From: Delphinus delphis | Taxonomy: Eukaryota > Chordata > Mammalia > Artiodactyla > Delphinidae | Reading direction: 5' to 3' | Assembly (NCBI RefSeq): GCF_949987515.2 | Contig: NC_082684.1 | Coordinates: 17,289,701-17,353,700, forward strand | Length of the DNA stretch: 64,000 bases | Shown: positions 51,830-64,000 of the stretch, in pieces | How the letters are laid out: the number at the start of each line of letters is the position of its first letter | Position numbering within the stretch: the stretch's first letter is position 1 | The notes under the pieces: model-generated | Seen by the model: the letters and a program-made list of their open reading frames with translations, nothing else | What the model was told of the DNA's origin: nothing | Databases searched by the model: none | Program-made: the position numbers and the translations under genes

Positions 51830-53532
51830 TTCTAAGAACATCGGTGTACTACCTCAACACTTCTGTTCTCTGCCCTACTTAAAGACTTTGCCTAGAACTT
51901 CTCCCTTTTCTTTGCCTCTCCATCAACTTTTCTCCTCTTTTCTGAATCTTTCTAAGCAGCACACATATATGCTATTGTTAATCCATCTTAAAAACTCTTC
52001 TGTCTTAACCACACTTCCACATCAAGCTTCTAATTCCATTATCTCTTTCCTGTTTCAGCAAAACTCCTAGGGGTTTTATATATCCTCACTCTCTTCAATA
52101 TATCTCCTTGCATTCTCTCTTGAGTTCACTTCAATTAGGCTTTTCCATTGAAACTACTGTTTTCAAAGTCCCCAACAACCTCCACATCACAGAGGTGACC
52201 TGCCCGTTATGAAGCTATCTTAAGTTCTTCCCTTGCTCCACCTATAAGCAGCATGCAATAAAATTGATCACTCTTTCCTCCTTGAAATACTTCCTTAGCT
52301 TCCAGGACAGCATGTGCTCCCAGATTTCCTCCTACTTTTCTATTTCTCTCTTTTGCTTTTTCCCTCTGGAACTCTAAAACATGGAGTGCTCCAGGACTCA
52401 ATACTTGTCTCTTTTCTTTCATGTCTACACTCACCTGACCTCATGGCCTTAAACCTTAACAAGCTCATCCTTCTCCCTTGAGCTCCAAATGTGCATAACC
52501 ATCTGCCTATTCAATATACCCACTTGAAGGTCTAATAGATATTTCAAATTTAATGTGCCCCAAATTGAACTTCTGATCTCCCTCACTCCCTGTAGCCCTA
52601 ATTCCTCTCCATTTTCCCCATCTCAGTAACAAGCAACTCAATTATTTCAGTTGCTTAGGTCAAAATATTAGATTCCTGTTTGATTCTTCTATTTTCTACA
52701 CAGATCATGTTCGATTCATTAGGAAACACTGTCCACCCTACCTTCAGAATATGTCCAAGATCTGACTAATAATCCCCATCACCTCTACATTTACCTCTCT
52801 GGTTCAAGCCGTTATCACCATTTCTTTGTATTATTGCAGTAGCCTCCTAACAGATTTCTATTCTTAATTCTTGCCCCTTTTACATAGTTTATTCTCAATA
52901 ATGCAGCACAGTAATTCTTAAATATAAGTGAAAGCGTATTATTTCTCTCCTCAAAAGTTTCCAAAGCCCAAGCACTTACAGTGATCCATTTTCTCAAATA
53001 ATTTCTGGTTTCATTACTTTTCTGACCTCATCTCTGACTTCATCTCCTCAGTCACTTGAGTCACACCAGGTTACCTTCTTTGCTATTCCTAGAACACACC
53101 AGACACATCTTCACCTCAGGGACTCTGGCTTGCTGTTTCTTTGACCTCTTATCTCTTCCTCCAGGTATTACCATATTTGTTAACTCACCTCTCTAATACT
53201 TTTACTTAAATTCCTCCTTTTCAATGAATCTTTCTAGCCACCCTAACTCAAATTAGAAACATGTTCCATAACTATTATATTTTTACTTAGCACCTAGCAC
53301 AATCCAACATACTATTATTGTCTCCTACTAGCACATGACTCTTCAAGGATAGGACTTTTCTTATAACAGGCATATAATAGGTGCTTAGGGTAACCAACTC
53401 ATTCCAGGTTGCCTGAAACTTGTCCAATTTTAGTACTGAAAATTACCTGTCACAGAAAACCTCTGTGGTCCAGGCAAATTGACACAGTAGTTGACACCAT
53501 CTCAGTAAATATTTGTTGAATGAAAGAATGAG
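51830..53532 (+). repeat. long L2 LINE copy, about 1.7 kb
   Basis: Plus-strand L2: 'ctcctaacagatttctattc', 'ctggttcaagccgttatcac', 'attattgcagtagcctcc', 'tctgacctcatctctgactt', 'gctattcctagaacacacca', and the tail 'tcagtaaatatttgttgaat'. L2 stopped moving early in mammalian history. One segment, 52727-52846, has an inverted near-copy at 54238. A small DNA-transposon-like piece interrupts the 3' end at about 53378-53487. Confidence 0.82.
53378..53487. mobile_element. possible DNA transposon inside L2 3' end
   Basis: 'gggtaaccaactcattccagg' is cut here to its first part, 'gggtaaccaactcattcc', resembling the TIR of short mammalian DNA transposons that begin AGGGTGACCA. It splits the L2 tail between 'aataggtgcttag' and 'catctcagtaaatatttg'. 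The right end is unclear. Confidence 0.35.
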
Positions 53533-54237
53533 AACAGAGTTATGAGTGTGTACTCTACCTAAATCCGAAAACTGTAGGGTATTTAACCTAAAGTTTTGTG
53601 GATGGAACAATCATCCTGCAATGAATGGATATAACCACATCAGATGATATGAAGGAAAAGTACACAATGACTACCACCTGCCATTTAAGAGGAATCCTGA
53701 AACGGGTAACAATTATTATTAGCTCCATACTCTCAAGTCATATCTATAATTCTATTATGAAGGGTAATTTCTTATAAGATGCTATCCTTTTGAGTGACAG
53801 AAAATTTATAGAAATATTGAATACAACTGTAAAATATGCATAGTGTTGCAATTCAACTACATCATTACTGACTGACATAAAATAATAATCATAAGTAAAT
53901 GACAACAGAATATATACTTTGTTGACCTAAATTATTCTTCCAATTAATAGCTGTGTGTGGTTTCAGCCATTGGCTAAAATCCATCCATTAGTCATGAATC
54001 TTTGTGAGGTACATAAGTAGTCTCATATGAACATTATAAACTCATATAATTATTGTAACACTTCCCTGATGAAAAGATAACCACTGGAGTCCCTGTTACT
54101 GCCAGGTAAGTCTTTATCTTGTCCCTCTAGAGTCTTCTCCACAATTCTCTGTCTTGTTCAGTATATAGGGGGATGAGCCCTGCAGATTGCAGCCCTCAGA
54201 TACCCTTGCTGGCTGGTTTCTATTTGGTGCACACACA

Positions 54238-54357
54238 GAGGCTACTGCAATAATACAAAGAAATGGTGATAATGGCTTGAACCAGAGAGGTAAATGTAGA
54301 GGTGATGGGGATTATTAACCAGATCTTGGGCATACTCTGAAGGTAGAGTGGACAGTG
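54238..54357 (-). repeat. inverted 120-bp near-copy of L2 segment
   Basis: The reverse complement of this segment aligns without gaps to 52727-52846. I count 6 differences in 120 (about 95% identity). Similarity ends sharply on both sides. Two independent L2 copies would be far more diverged. The flanks look like a different ancient repeat. Confidence 0.88.
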
Positions 54358-54660
54358 GACACTGAAAAACACCAGTATGACACAGGAAGATGAGGAAAGA
54401 CAGAGAAGGACCATTTCTTCCTTGTTCCCTTGCTACATCAAAGTTACATATAGCAGTAGCTACATTCCCACATGGCTACAGCTCCATCTTCCAAATGTCC
54501 TGTTCTCACCAGACTCTGGTAATTCTATTTCCTTCCATTGTCTCTTCATCTATGAGGTGGTGATTACTTCCCTCTGTTGCTAATTCCTTGATTCCTCACC
54601 AATTTTTGTTTTTCCTCTTAATGCTACCCACACCTCTGTAAAGTAGACTTTTATTAATGT
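54358..54660. repeat. unassigned ancient repeat
   Basis: With 54120-54237 it reads as one old mammalian interspersed repeat ('ggctacagctccatcttcc', 'ctcaccagactctggtaatt', 'ctgttgctaattccttgatt', 'acacctctgtaaagtagac'). The family name is not known to me. The 120-bp L2 piece sits inside it. Confidence 0.4.
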
Positions 54661-55070
54661 TTCTACTGTTCACATGGAAACACAAAAGACAAATCTTTCT
54701 TTTGCTTTCTATTACCAATATATTTTATTTTTTACCTCTCGTATGTTAGGCTGAAAGATGTGTACAATGAGCATCTGTTCTGGCCACAGGAATTAGATTG
54801 ATTAGTGTGAAACAAATTACAATGCACAAAACCAAAACAAAAACCTAGATGAATTACCAGAAAGTTGAGTATTGATTAAGAAGATACCCATTTCCACTTA
54901 AATTTCAAGAAAAATAATAACTTCATGAAAATTTACAATGGGATAGGACAAATGAAGATCAGATTTGTCATCAGTGTGGTTTTTAGTTCTGGGGTATACT
55001 CAACACATGCTAAATAATACAGTCTGATGAGCAAAGTGAAGTTCTACTAAAGGCCAAAAACATTTCCATG

Positions 55071-55282
55071 GGGGCTTCCCTGGTGGCGCAGTGGTTGAGA
55101 GTCCGCCTGCCGATGCAGGGCACACGGGTTCGTGCCCCGGTCCAGGAAGATCCCACATGCCGCAGATCGGCTAGTCCCGTGAGCCATGGCTGCTGAGCCT
55201 GCACGTCCGGAGCCTGTGCTCTGCAACGGGAGAGACCACAACAGTGAGAGGCCTGCGTCCCGCAAAAAAAACAAAAAAAAAT
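55071..55282 (+). mobile_element. CHR-type SINE (short form)
   Basis: Head 'gggcttccctggtggcgcag', box-B-like 'gggttcgtgcc', end 'ggcctgcgtcccgc' then an A-rich tail. TSD core catttccatg is at 55061-55070 and 55283-55292. Minus-strand frames of 130-135 codons that cross it are shadows. Confidence 0.95.
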
Positions 55283-55294
55283 CATTTCCATGGG

Positions 55295-55790
55295 AATAGG
55301 TGCATGAGATGGCAAGAAACTGGTCAACATGAAAATTGATCTGAAAACGAAATTGTCCACAATTGTCAAGTATTCCAAACAAAGTAGCAAAAGCAGCATT
55401 ATACTGGAAGAAAGCACTAATAGAAATTGGCACCATCAAAGATCAGGAAAAATGCAATGCTACAAAACTACAAGAAGGTAAATTTAACATTGACCACTGC
55501 TTTTATGAAAAGTAATGGGTCAATAATGCATTGCTTTCTGAGAGCCCAGTAAGCACCGAATAAAAGGGTATTAAATATTCACATTAGAGTCTATGAAATA
55601 TGATTTCACATGATGCTTGCCATTTGCTTCTGCCATAGGTTAATCCAAGGTTATTAAATTTTAAAGTTGCACTAGGACATTTTACATGTAGTGCATTTAT
55701 AGCCTCTGATTTATATAGCACTTTTCTTCCATAGAGCCATTATATCCTCATTTTCCAATTCAATTGTGCTTATGGTTAAATACAGCAAGC
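55295..55790. other. unassigned DNA
   Basis: No gene or recognisable repeat. Confidence 0.4.
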
Positions 55791-55794
55791 TATA

Positions 55795-55850
55795 TATGTG
55801 TGTGCATTATATATCTATATCTATCTATATCTATATCTATATATATATAA
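55795..55850. repeat. TA/TATC-rich microsatellite
   Basis: 'atatctatatctatctatat' and similar units. Confidence 0.9.
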
Positions 55851-55859
55851 TGTTATGTG

Positions 55860-57440
55860 TTTTTCTTGATTCTTTTTATAACAAGAAATTATATATATTT
55901 CCTGAAATTTTGCAGAGGCTCAGAAGACAACTGTGAGATGACTTGGGATATGGAATGGTAGTTGCATCACAGGAATATTGCATATTTCAAAATGGTCTCT
56001 AAATGAGCAATCATTCTAAAGCAGGCAGCCTAATCTGTATGAAGTCCCATTCTATGTTCACTTAACTCCCATAAAGTCAACTATATATGCTTTGTGAAGT
56101 GAGACAGAGAGAAAAATAAATAAAAATTTAAATCATGCAAGCCATTCTGCTGGCTGTTCTCTCTGCCTGAGTGAGGCTGGGTTGAGGATGCCAATTTACC
56201 TTCCTTTAATCCACCTTGTTTTTTTTCACCATTTACAGGGATAGAATCTTAAACTGCCTTGATAGGCTTCTAATGTTTAAAGATACATATAGTTTTTCAT
56301 ATACCCTAATCTTAATCCAGCTACTATACCTGATGTTAGACCAATGAAACAATGATCTAATTCAAAACTGAAGAAAAATTGCTTCATTGGACTCACTAAA
56401 TTGTCAGCCTCCAACAAGGTTTTCTAAGGGATATCCCAAGGGTAATTTCACCAATATATGATGATTGCCTTGGCACTGACTTTAGATGCCTCCTCTCCAG
56501 TAGAGTGTGACTGCAGTTTACCTAGTCCAAAATCTCTGTGACCTTCTTGGCGGTTACTACAACCCTTTGTTTCAAGTTCTCCATTGCCTTGGATCACACT
56601 GAGAAAAGATTTAGGAACTGGTGGACAGGTCACTGGGAATAAAGCTGCAAAAAATGAAGGCAAGAAGTCACAGCCTGTGTTGGAGAGTGTCTGGTATACA
56701 TCTTGCCCAGAGGTGAATGTGTTATGAATGGGATGCTTCTGTGATCCTTTATTCAAAAGGCAGTCAGGTGTTTCCAAGAGCGATTCCTCAAATCTTTGAA
56801 CACAGAATAATTGCTTTCCCCCATTATTAAAATAAGGAGTTGTAGGAATGGAAGACATACCCTACTGTTTGGAAGCTATCTTTATTTGCACTAACTGTGA
56901 AATTTGGTCATTCAAAATATGTAATGTAACTAGTTAGTGAGAAATATCTTCCCTGAGCAAAAAGGCACCTGCAACAGAAACAACGACAAATGTCACATAG
57001 GGGCACATGGGAGCAAATTCAAAGGGGCTATTACCCAAAGAATCAAACCATCGAGCCTCCTCCACTGCTATGGAAGAAAATCATTCTATTTCTGCACTAT
57101 ATGACTTTCACATAACCATTATGCAATGCCTATTATGTGCCTGCTTTCCTTTCTATATCTAATGATGAGATTTTGTTGTAGTTATTCAGTCCTTACTCCA
57201 CCACTCAGTATGTATGTGTGTGTATAAGAAAAGTACGGATAACCTATCAATTTCATTAGCCAGTAAATCATTTCACCAAGAAGAACCACAGGCAAATCTG
57301 ATGGAGAAGACTACGTTTCACCCAAAGAGACTTGATCTTGAGTTGAATGCAGTCAGTGGATGGAACTTTGGGCAGAAAAAGCAAGGAGTAAAAGAAAACT
57401 TGATGAGCAGAAGGATATACTATTACAGAGCCTTTTACTA
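55860..57440. other. unassigned DNA with a 136-codon minus-strand frame
   Basis: The minus-strand frame 56448-56858 is open for 136 codons, one of the longer non-repeat frames here. The peptide matches no family I know and shows no domain, signal peptide or membrane segment. There is no splice or promoter support. Probably chance or an unrecognised old repeat. Confidence 0.35.
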
Positions 57441-57454
57441 TTCACTAAAAATCT

Positions 57455-58140
57455 GTGTTTCCCAGCCTCCTTTGCAGTTAGGTGGGGACCAGTTCACAAA
57501 TTTTAGCCAATGGAACTTGCATGGAGATAGTGCAAAACACTTTCAGAACTGGCCGTTAAAAACATTAGGTATGATCTTGGGGCTTCCCTGGTGGTGCAGT
57601 GGTTGAGAATCCGCCTGCCAATGCAGGGGACATGGGTTCAAGCCCTGGTCTGGGAAGATCCCACGTGCCGCAGAGCAACTGGGCCCGTGAGCCGCAACTG
57701 TTGAGCCTGCGCATCTGGAGCCTGTGTTCCACAAAAAGAGAGGCCGCGATGGTGAGAGGCCCACGCACTGCGATGAAGAGTGGCCCCCGCTTGTCACAAC
57801 TAGAGAAAGCTCTCGCACAGAAACGAAGACCCAACACAGTCAAAAATAAATAAATAAATAAATAAATAAATAAATTTAAAAAGAATAACAACCCAAGCCA
57901 AGCTGTAGGATATTAAAAACAAACAAACAAACAAAAAACATTAGGTATGATCTTAACAGTCCTCTCCTGTCTTTCTGAGACAATCTTAGAAGCGATATGT
58001 TCCAGATTGTAGAGCTACAAGATGAAGAAAGCCCCAACACCTACATCTGACTATGATGTGAGCAAAAAATACACAATTTTGTGTTATATCATTAAGATTG
58101 TGGGGTTTCATTTTAGAGGCAGCTACATTGTTTACTCTAA
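57455..58140 (+). repeat. unassigned ancient repeat split by a SINE
   Basis: 'tgtttcccagcctcctttgc', 'agttaggtggggaccag', 'ttagccaatggaactt' before the SINE, and 'atgaagaaagcccc', 'tatcattaagattgtggggt' after it, read like one old mammalian interspersed repeat. Family not resolved. Confidence 0.4.
57579..57933 (+). mobile_element. long CHR-type SINE with 3' transduction
   Basis: This copy keeps the 3' region missing from the short ones ('gatgaagagtggcccccgct', 'acaactagagaaagctctcg', 'gaagacccaacacagtc') and then an (AAAT)n tail at 57842-57878. About 35 bp of unrelated sequence and a second A-rich tail, (AAAC)n, follow before the TSD. The TSD is 21 bp, perfect, at 57558-57578 and 57934-57954. 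It shows more differences from the family than the short copies, fitting an older subfamily. Confidence 0.93.
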
Positions 58141-58144
58141 TGTC

Positions 58145-58320
58145 AAACTATTTTTCCAGCAACCTAGGTAATTTCTGCACCATCTGATAACTCAACTCAC
58201 TGGCTTTTTGAATTAAGTTTTCTTGACAGCTATACTCTCAAAACAACAGTAAAAGAGTGGAAAATATAAAGCAGAAATAGGATAGTCGCAGAATAAAAAA
58301 CTAGAGTGGAAACCTTATAC
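58145..58320. other. unassigned DNA
   Basis: Nothing recognised. Confidence 0.4.
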
Positions 58321-58324
58321 TGTC

Positions 58325-58385
58325 AGTGCCATTGCATGTTCAGTACTAATGCTTGGCACATAGTAGGCACTCATTTAATGTCTGT
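58325..58385 (+). repeat. L2 or MIR 3' end
   Basis: 'taatgcttggcacatagtag' then 'gcactcatttaatg' is the common tail of L2/MIR elements. Confidence 0.45.
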
Positions 58386-58389
58386 GCTT

Positions 58390-60040
58390 GAAAGGAAAAA
58401 GAAAGTCTCAATTATTCCATCCATGCATTTCACAACTTTCAGGTTCCAGGCAAGGAACCTATGCCTGTTGAGATCAGTTACCTGTTCTTTTATGAAACAG
58501 CCTGGGAAATTTTTAGAATTGTAGTCTAATATTGTATGAAAAATTGTAAAAGATTGAATTGGTTAAAAATCATTGAAAGGTAACTTTCTCAATATTTTCA
58601 AGGGTCAACCAGCCTAGGTATTTATCACTCAGTCCATAATGTAAATAATATTCCTCCATAGAAGCACCATTTTCATTTTTTTTTAACCTATTATCTTACT
58701 TAAGACAAAAGAGTGTGTACAGGATGGAGGAGATGAAACAGCTAAAATGTTCTTCCCTTAGAAATTTCTTATTCTGATTTATGGCTCAAGAAAATAGAAA
58801 ACCCATTTCTCTTTGCCACCTGCCACTCATTTTATATTTTTCCAAAGTCACTGAATTGTAATAGCTAAAATTTGAGAAAAAATGAAGTAGAAGTTTGATT
58901 ATTTGGTAAAAAATATTTAATATATTTTCCTTCCTTTTGCTATTTTATTTGTGTAAAAACTGATCCCCACTCTTTGTTATCGCATTGTATTATGGTATTG
59001 CATAGAATAAATCAAAATGATATAATGTACACTAATTAACTTAATTCTTCCTGAGAATTGTTTTTCATATAAACATAGGAAAATCTTAGGCATATTTTTA
59101 TTATTGTCTATTTTTAATAACTGTGGTGCACAAAGGAGTATGAACTATTTATATAAATCAGAAAATGTTTCATGAGGATAAGTAGTTATACTACTTTTAT
59201 CACCAATACTATGCTAGCACACAAGGACAGATGAAAAGATTTGAAAGTGTCTTATCCTCAAAACATACTCTTTTTTATTTTCCTGTATAAATTGAGGTGA
59301 CTCAAATGCATTTAATTTCTCAGTCAACCTTCACTACCACACTACCACACAAACATACAGAATTAGGGAGTCGAAATTTTCATGTACTTTGTAATTTTAT
59401 TTTTCTGTATCTGCTACACTTTCTTTCAGTTTACAAGATTGTGCTATGGGATCATTCTTGTCCCATGGTTGGCTTCATCAGAGTTACATCTATCTGAGAA
59501 TGCGTGTGAAGACTCTCTTGCTGGATAGGGTTATATTTGATGCCAAAGGGGTTTGTGACTATCTCATGTACAAAATAGCATCTGTAAGAGAAGGAGAAGA
59601 GTGGAAAGACAATTTTGTCTTTCAGAAACTCAAATTGTCTCTTGCTCTACCTTCCCAAACTCCCATGGGCTTTTTGGGCCACTGTATGAAACATACTGTC
59701 ACAATGATCTCACAGCAGAAAGACACTCTCAAAGAAACTAACACCAGTTTGATAGCCTCCATTGTCAATTGGCAAGCTAAAGGTGAACAACGTGCTCAAG
59801 TTTTCCCTTTTATTTTATTTTTTTAAAAATAAACCATAGGCAGACATTCATTAAGTGTGCATTACAAAGATTGAATACAAGGAAAAAAAAAGTGAGAATT
59901 TGTTTCACGTTTTATCAACTTCTCAGCTTCTGTTAAAATGAGAAAAGATGACAAATGAAAGTATATTACCTCCAAAGCGGAGAAAAAAACAATCAATGGC
60001 ACTTTCTCCTTAAAGAAATATTCCCAACTAGGGTGAATTA
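58390..60040. other. unassigned DNA with a 126-codon frame
   Basis: The plus-strand frame 59446-59826 is open for 126 codons, but the peptide matches nothing I know and it ends in A/T-rich sequence. No gene called. Confidence 0.35.
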
Positions 60041-60056
60041 AAAATATATACATTGC

Positions 60057-60921
60057 AAGTGGTACTAGGAAAACTGAACAGCTACATGGAGAAGAATGAA
60101 GTTAAAACATTCTCTAACACCATGTACAAAAATAAGCTCAAAATAGATTAAAGGCCTAAATGTAAGACCAGATACTATAAAACTCCTAGAGGAAAACATA
60201 GGCAGAACACTCTTTTACATAAATTGCAGCAATATATTTTGGATCCATCTCCTAAAGCAAAGAAAATAAAAGAAATGGAACCTAATTAAGTTTAAAAGCA
60301 AGCTTTTGTACAGCAAAGGAAACCATCGACAAAACAAAAAGACAACCAACTGAATGGGGGAAAATATTTGCAAATGATACGACTGATAAAGAATTAATAT
60401 CCAACATATATAAATAACTAGTATAACTCAACATCAAAAAAGAAACAACTCGATTAAAAACTAGGCAGAAGACCTGAATAGACATTTTTCCAAAGAGAAA
60501 ATGCAGATGGCCAACAGGCACATGAAAAGATGCTAAACATCCCTAATCACCAGGGAAATGCAAATTAAAACCACAATGAGATATCATCTCACACCTGTCA
60601 GAATGGCTATCATCAAAAAGAACACAAATGAATATTGGCGAGGATGTGGGGAAAAGGGAACCTGTATACACTGCTGGTGGGAATGTGATTTGGTGCAGCC
60701 ACTGTGGAAAACAGTATGGAGGCTTCTCAGAAAACTAAAAATAGAACTACAATTTGACCCAGCAATTCCAATCCTGGGTATATACCCCCCCCCCAAAAAA
60801 AAAAAAACCAACACTAATTTAAAAGGATACATTCACCCCAATGTTCATAGCAGCATTATTTACAATTGCCAAGATATGGAAGCAACATAAGTGTCCATCA
60901 ACAGATGAGTACAAAAGATGT

Positions 60922-60962
<41 letters not shown>

Positions 60963-61577
60963 ATATATAGATATATAGATATATAGATATATAGATATAG
61001 ATATAGATATATAGATATATATATATAGATATAGATAGATATAGATATAGATAGATATAGATATATATATAGATATATATATATAGATATAGATAGATAT
61101 AGATATAGATAGATATAGATATATATATATCTATATATAGATATATATAGATATATATATAGATTATATATATATCTATATATATACGATGGAATACTAC
61201 TTGTCCACAAAAAGGGACAGAATTTTGCCATTTAAGCAACATGGATGGACTTGGAGGACATCATGCTAAGTGAAATGAGTCAGACAGAGAAAGACGTATA
61301 CTGTTTGATATCAGTTATATGTGGAATCTAAAGAATACAACAAACTAGTGAATATAACAAATAATAATCAGACTCACAGATATAAAGAACAAACTCGTGG
61401 TTACCAATGGAGTGGGGAGGAGGGGCAATATAGGGGTTGGGGAATGGGAAGTACAAACTATTGGATGTAAGACTCAAGGATGTCTTTTACAGCACGGGTA
61501 ATATAGCCAATATTTTGTAATAACTGTAAGTGGAAAGTAACCTTTAAAATTGTATAAAAAATAAAAATAAAACAAAC
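60057..61577 (+). mobile_element. 5'-truncated young L1 with microsatellite
   Basis: Plus-strand L1 from ORF2 ('gctacatggagaagaatgaa', 'ctaaatgtaagaccagatac') through 'ctgctggtgggaatgtgatt' and 'catggatggacttggaggac' to the 3' UTR and A-rich tail. TSD aaaatatatacattgc is at 60041-60056 and 61578-61593. The frame 60558-60890 is the usual HCWWEC ORF2 C-terminal region. The short TA run normal in L1 ('gtggtatatata') has grown to about 265 bp here. Confidence 0.95.
60924..61187. repeat. TA/TAGA microsatellite with 58-bp super-repeat
   Basis: TA and TAGA units about 265 bp long. The 50-bp stretch 61021-61070 recurs at 61079-61128, a higher-order period of 58 bp. Long IY-rich frames on the minus strand are artefacts of this. 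Confidence 0.95.
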
Positions 61578-61760
61578 AAAATATATACATTGCCATGGGA
61601 AAACAGCAAAAAGTGTAATGGTAACATAATTGGAAAGATCATCTTAGAAGAAAATATGTGAGGTGCTGTTTTAATATATTGATGTCCTTATCAGGGAAAA
61701 ATGATCTTTTCTTTGAATTTGTTGCCAACCAGTATTTTAATAAGGGTTGACATATTAAAA

Positions 61761-61786
61761 AGAGGCTTTAGTTTTATAAAGCCTCT
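61761..61786. repeat. 10-bp perfect inverted repeat
   Basis: 'agaggcttta' and 'taaagcctct' around a 6-base loop. Function unknown. Confidence 0.8.
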
Positions 61787-61814
61787 AGTTTTATAATGTA
61801 ATACCTTAGGAAGA

Positions 61815-61930
61815 GTGAACTGGTAATTTCTTTTTCACAAGTAAAATAGGGATAATGATAATGGTTTCTCACATCATTTTTATAAGAATTAAACAGGATG
61901 ATAGTAATAATAACTGTTTGCAAACCTCTA
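61815..61930 (+). repeat. MIR SINE fragment
   Basis: 'tttcacaagtaaaataggga', 'taatgataatggtttctcac', 'ataagaattaaacaggatga' follow the MIR core. Confidence 0.55.
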
Positions 61931-61934
61931 GAGT

Positions 61935-63925
61935 TTAATTAGCTTATCTTTACATATATCAGTTGTCAAACCATTAAAGATAACAGGCTTTTCCATTAAA
62001 ACGAACTGATTGGAGAAGACTAATAATCTTGGTGGGTCCTAATTTCTTATCTTTCTGTTAAAGTTAGCTGCCCATTGTCTAATATCAAAAGCACTTATGA
62101 AAAGTGATACATTTAGCATCATCTTGAAGCCTAATATTTTTAGTTATAAAAATGGCAGGAACCTTTCTAAAATTACTCTCTAGATTTCTCAAAGGCAGAA
62201 GGGGGCTAGTGTATGAGAAGTAAGGAGTAGAAAAGAAGAGAGAGGGGAAGGACTCCTCAAGGTATTAATTCATATATCCAAGAGGAAGAAGTGGACTCTC
62301 TTCTATCCTTCAGACTCCTCCATGATTTGTTTAATAGGTTATGCTAGTGACATTTCCATTCTGTGCTATTTGATCAGCATTATCACTCTTTTTCTTATAT
62401 CAACAACTTGACACTGTAATGTGCTCATGATGTATATTAACATGAGTTAGAGCTATAATTCAATGGAGTAAAACCTTATAAGTAAATTTATTCAGGGTGC
62501 TAATTACTAAAACATTTTACAATACAAATTTTTTTATAAGAGAAATACAGAGTTGAGTTTAACCATGTGAATGTACCCAAGAAAATATTCTGAAATGAGC
62601 TTTTCTCCAGCAAATTTCTATTCTCTTAATTCTACCTGTTGCCTTGATCTTTTGTTAGATGATTTGGGAAGAGAAAGTCCACCCAAGGCCAAGGAAATTG
62701 ATGTGAGCATAGAGTTCCTCATTTTTATTATTACTATCATTCTTTTCCCTCTGTAAATTTAGGCACCACACTGTGCCTATTTAGTGACTTCTTGGAAGAA
62801 AAACCTTCCTGAGAAACAAAATTTTCTAAAAACAGAATTCAATTTCTTTTTATTCTGACACTCAATATACAATAGCTATTAAATCCACCTACTGACATCA
62901 GAACCTTTCTACACCCTGAAATCAGCTGTCTCATCATTACTTGCCATTCCTCACGTTATTCTCTTGTAGCAAGGAACAGTCTGAGCAATAGTTTTGAACT
63001 GATTTTTTACTTTTCTTTACTCAGGAAGATTGATAACTTTCAGCTCTTACATAATTTTATTATTTCTTTCATGTGAAAGAAATTTTCATTAGTAAAAGGA
63101 AAGAGAGATGAATACACTGTCCTTTTGTTCTTTGTAAAAAGATACAAGGGAACTAGCACTTCATTTTACTTTTGTCTTTTGTTTTAGTTTTCCTTTTAGA
63201 TCTAGTTTGATCAGAAGCAAGTTGCTGTTTAGGGTTGTCACATAAGATTTTTAACATTATTAAGATTAAAAAGAGTAATAGTGAGAAAAATTTTCTTCAA
63301 TAATCCTACACTGAAAAATTGTACTATGGGAGGGAAAATTACAAATGAAGAAACCAGGACACAGAGATACGACTATAGATTTATCTATGACATGAACATT
63401 GATCCATTGATTGATTCATTAATTTATCAAATACTTCTTGAGCATCTGCTATATTTAAGGTATATTATTATTTTGCTGAAAAATCCATTAATAGGCAATA
63501 AGTATAATAAGGGAGGGTAAAAAGTCAATATTTGAAGAATAAAATATAGTTTGATTAATTAAATCATCTGTTCCTTCATTTGAAAAATATTTCCTGAATT
63601 TCTTGCAATATACATCACATATACGTATCGGGAGAGTACTGAGTTTTACAGAGATTGCCAATGGAGTACACAGAGAACACATTGAAAGCACTAAGAATAT
63701 GGAAAGAGAAATCAGTTAGAAGGCCAAGTGTACCAAGGTTACCTCCAACTTGTCTGGGACAGGAGCTTATATAAGTGAGGGGGAGAGATTTCTTAGAAAA
63801 AAGTGTAAAATTAAGTCCATGAATAAATATTTCTTTCAACTAAGAAATCACAATCACAACAAATTACAAATTTTAAAAAGTTTATTATTTTTTTAATTTA
63901 TTTTTCTAAAATTAAAAAAAATTAA
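61935..63925. other. unassigned AT-rich DNA
   Basis: No gene recognised. A weak reverse L2 or MIR-like patch is near 63340-63470. Confidence 0.4.
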
Positions 63926-64000
63926 CATCTTTATTGGAATATAATTGCTTTACAATGGTGTCACTTTCTGCATTACAACAAAGTGAATCAGTTATACATA
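63926..64000 (-). mobile_element. L1 3' end, cut by window edge
   Basis: 'aacatctttattggaatata', 'caatggtgtcactttctgca', 'caaagtgaatcagttataca' is the reverse L1 3' UTR end seen elsewhere in the window. It continues past 64000. Confidence 0.88.

Overview
The window is non-coding mammalian DNA that looks like part of an intergenic or intronic desert. The best organism call is a cetacean (whale, dolphin or porpoise). Eight near-complete copies and one 5'-truncated copy of a tRNA-derived SINE run through it. Seven of the eight are about 200 bp, open with a GGGCTTCCCTGG-type head and end near CCGCAAAA. This is the CHR SINE family of whales, hippos and ruminants, and the short form fits the cetacean-type deletion subfamily. 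No ruminant BovB or Bov-tA-rich pattern was seen. The family assignment is from memory and was not searched. The long open frames are short, lack splice or codon support, or are shadows of L1 and SINE copies. I support no functional protein-coding gene.

Layout. 1-5 kb: mostly unassigned unique DNA with old MIR and MER5A pieces. 5.1-6.3 kb: a young reverse-strand L1 3' end whose TSD also encloses a SINE tail. 6.3-13 kb: MIR and L2 relics and a 194-bp L1 tail with a clear TSD. 13.2-13.7 kb: a probable solo LTR. 13.9-15.1 kb: old L1. 16-25 kb: a MER5A, MIRs, L2s, a hAT element, and a nested L1-then-SINE insertion at 18.6 kb. 27-37 kb: the most repeat-dense block, with one older L1 in two pieces followed by a 4.3-kb L1MA-like element, both carrying young SINEs. 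38-41 kb: two SINEs, an orphan L1 piece and two head-to-head L2s. 46 kb: a decayed processed pseudogene of RPSA (40S ribosomal protein SA / laminin receptor). 51.8-54.4 kb: a long L2 and a 120-bp inverted copy of part of it. 55-58 kb: two SINEs, one with an apparent 3' transduction. 60-61.6 kb: a young L1 interrupted by a TA/TAGA microsatellite. The window ends inside another L1 3' end.

There is no operon-like or pathway logic to describe. The biology visible here is retrotransposition (L1 enzyme acting on L1, SINE and RPSA RNA), old DNA transposons, and small local rearrangements. I did not find a new defence, CRISPR or gene system. The best leads are the 120-bp inverted copy of L2 sequence, the SINE 3' transduction, the L1/SINE chimera sharing one TSD, and a perfect 80-bp tandem duplication inside an old L1.
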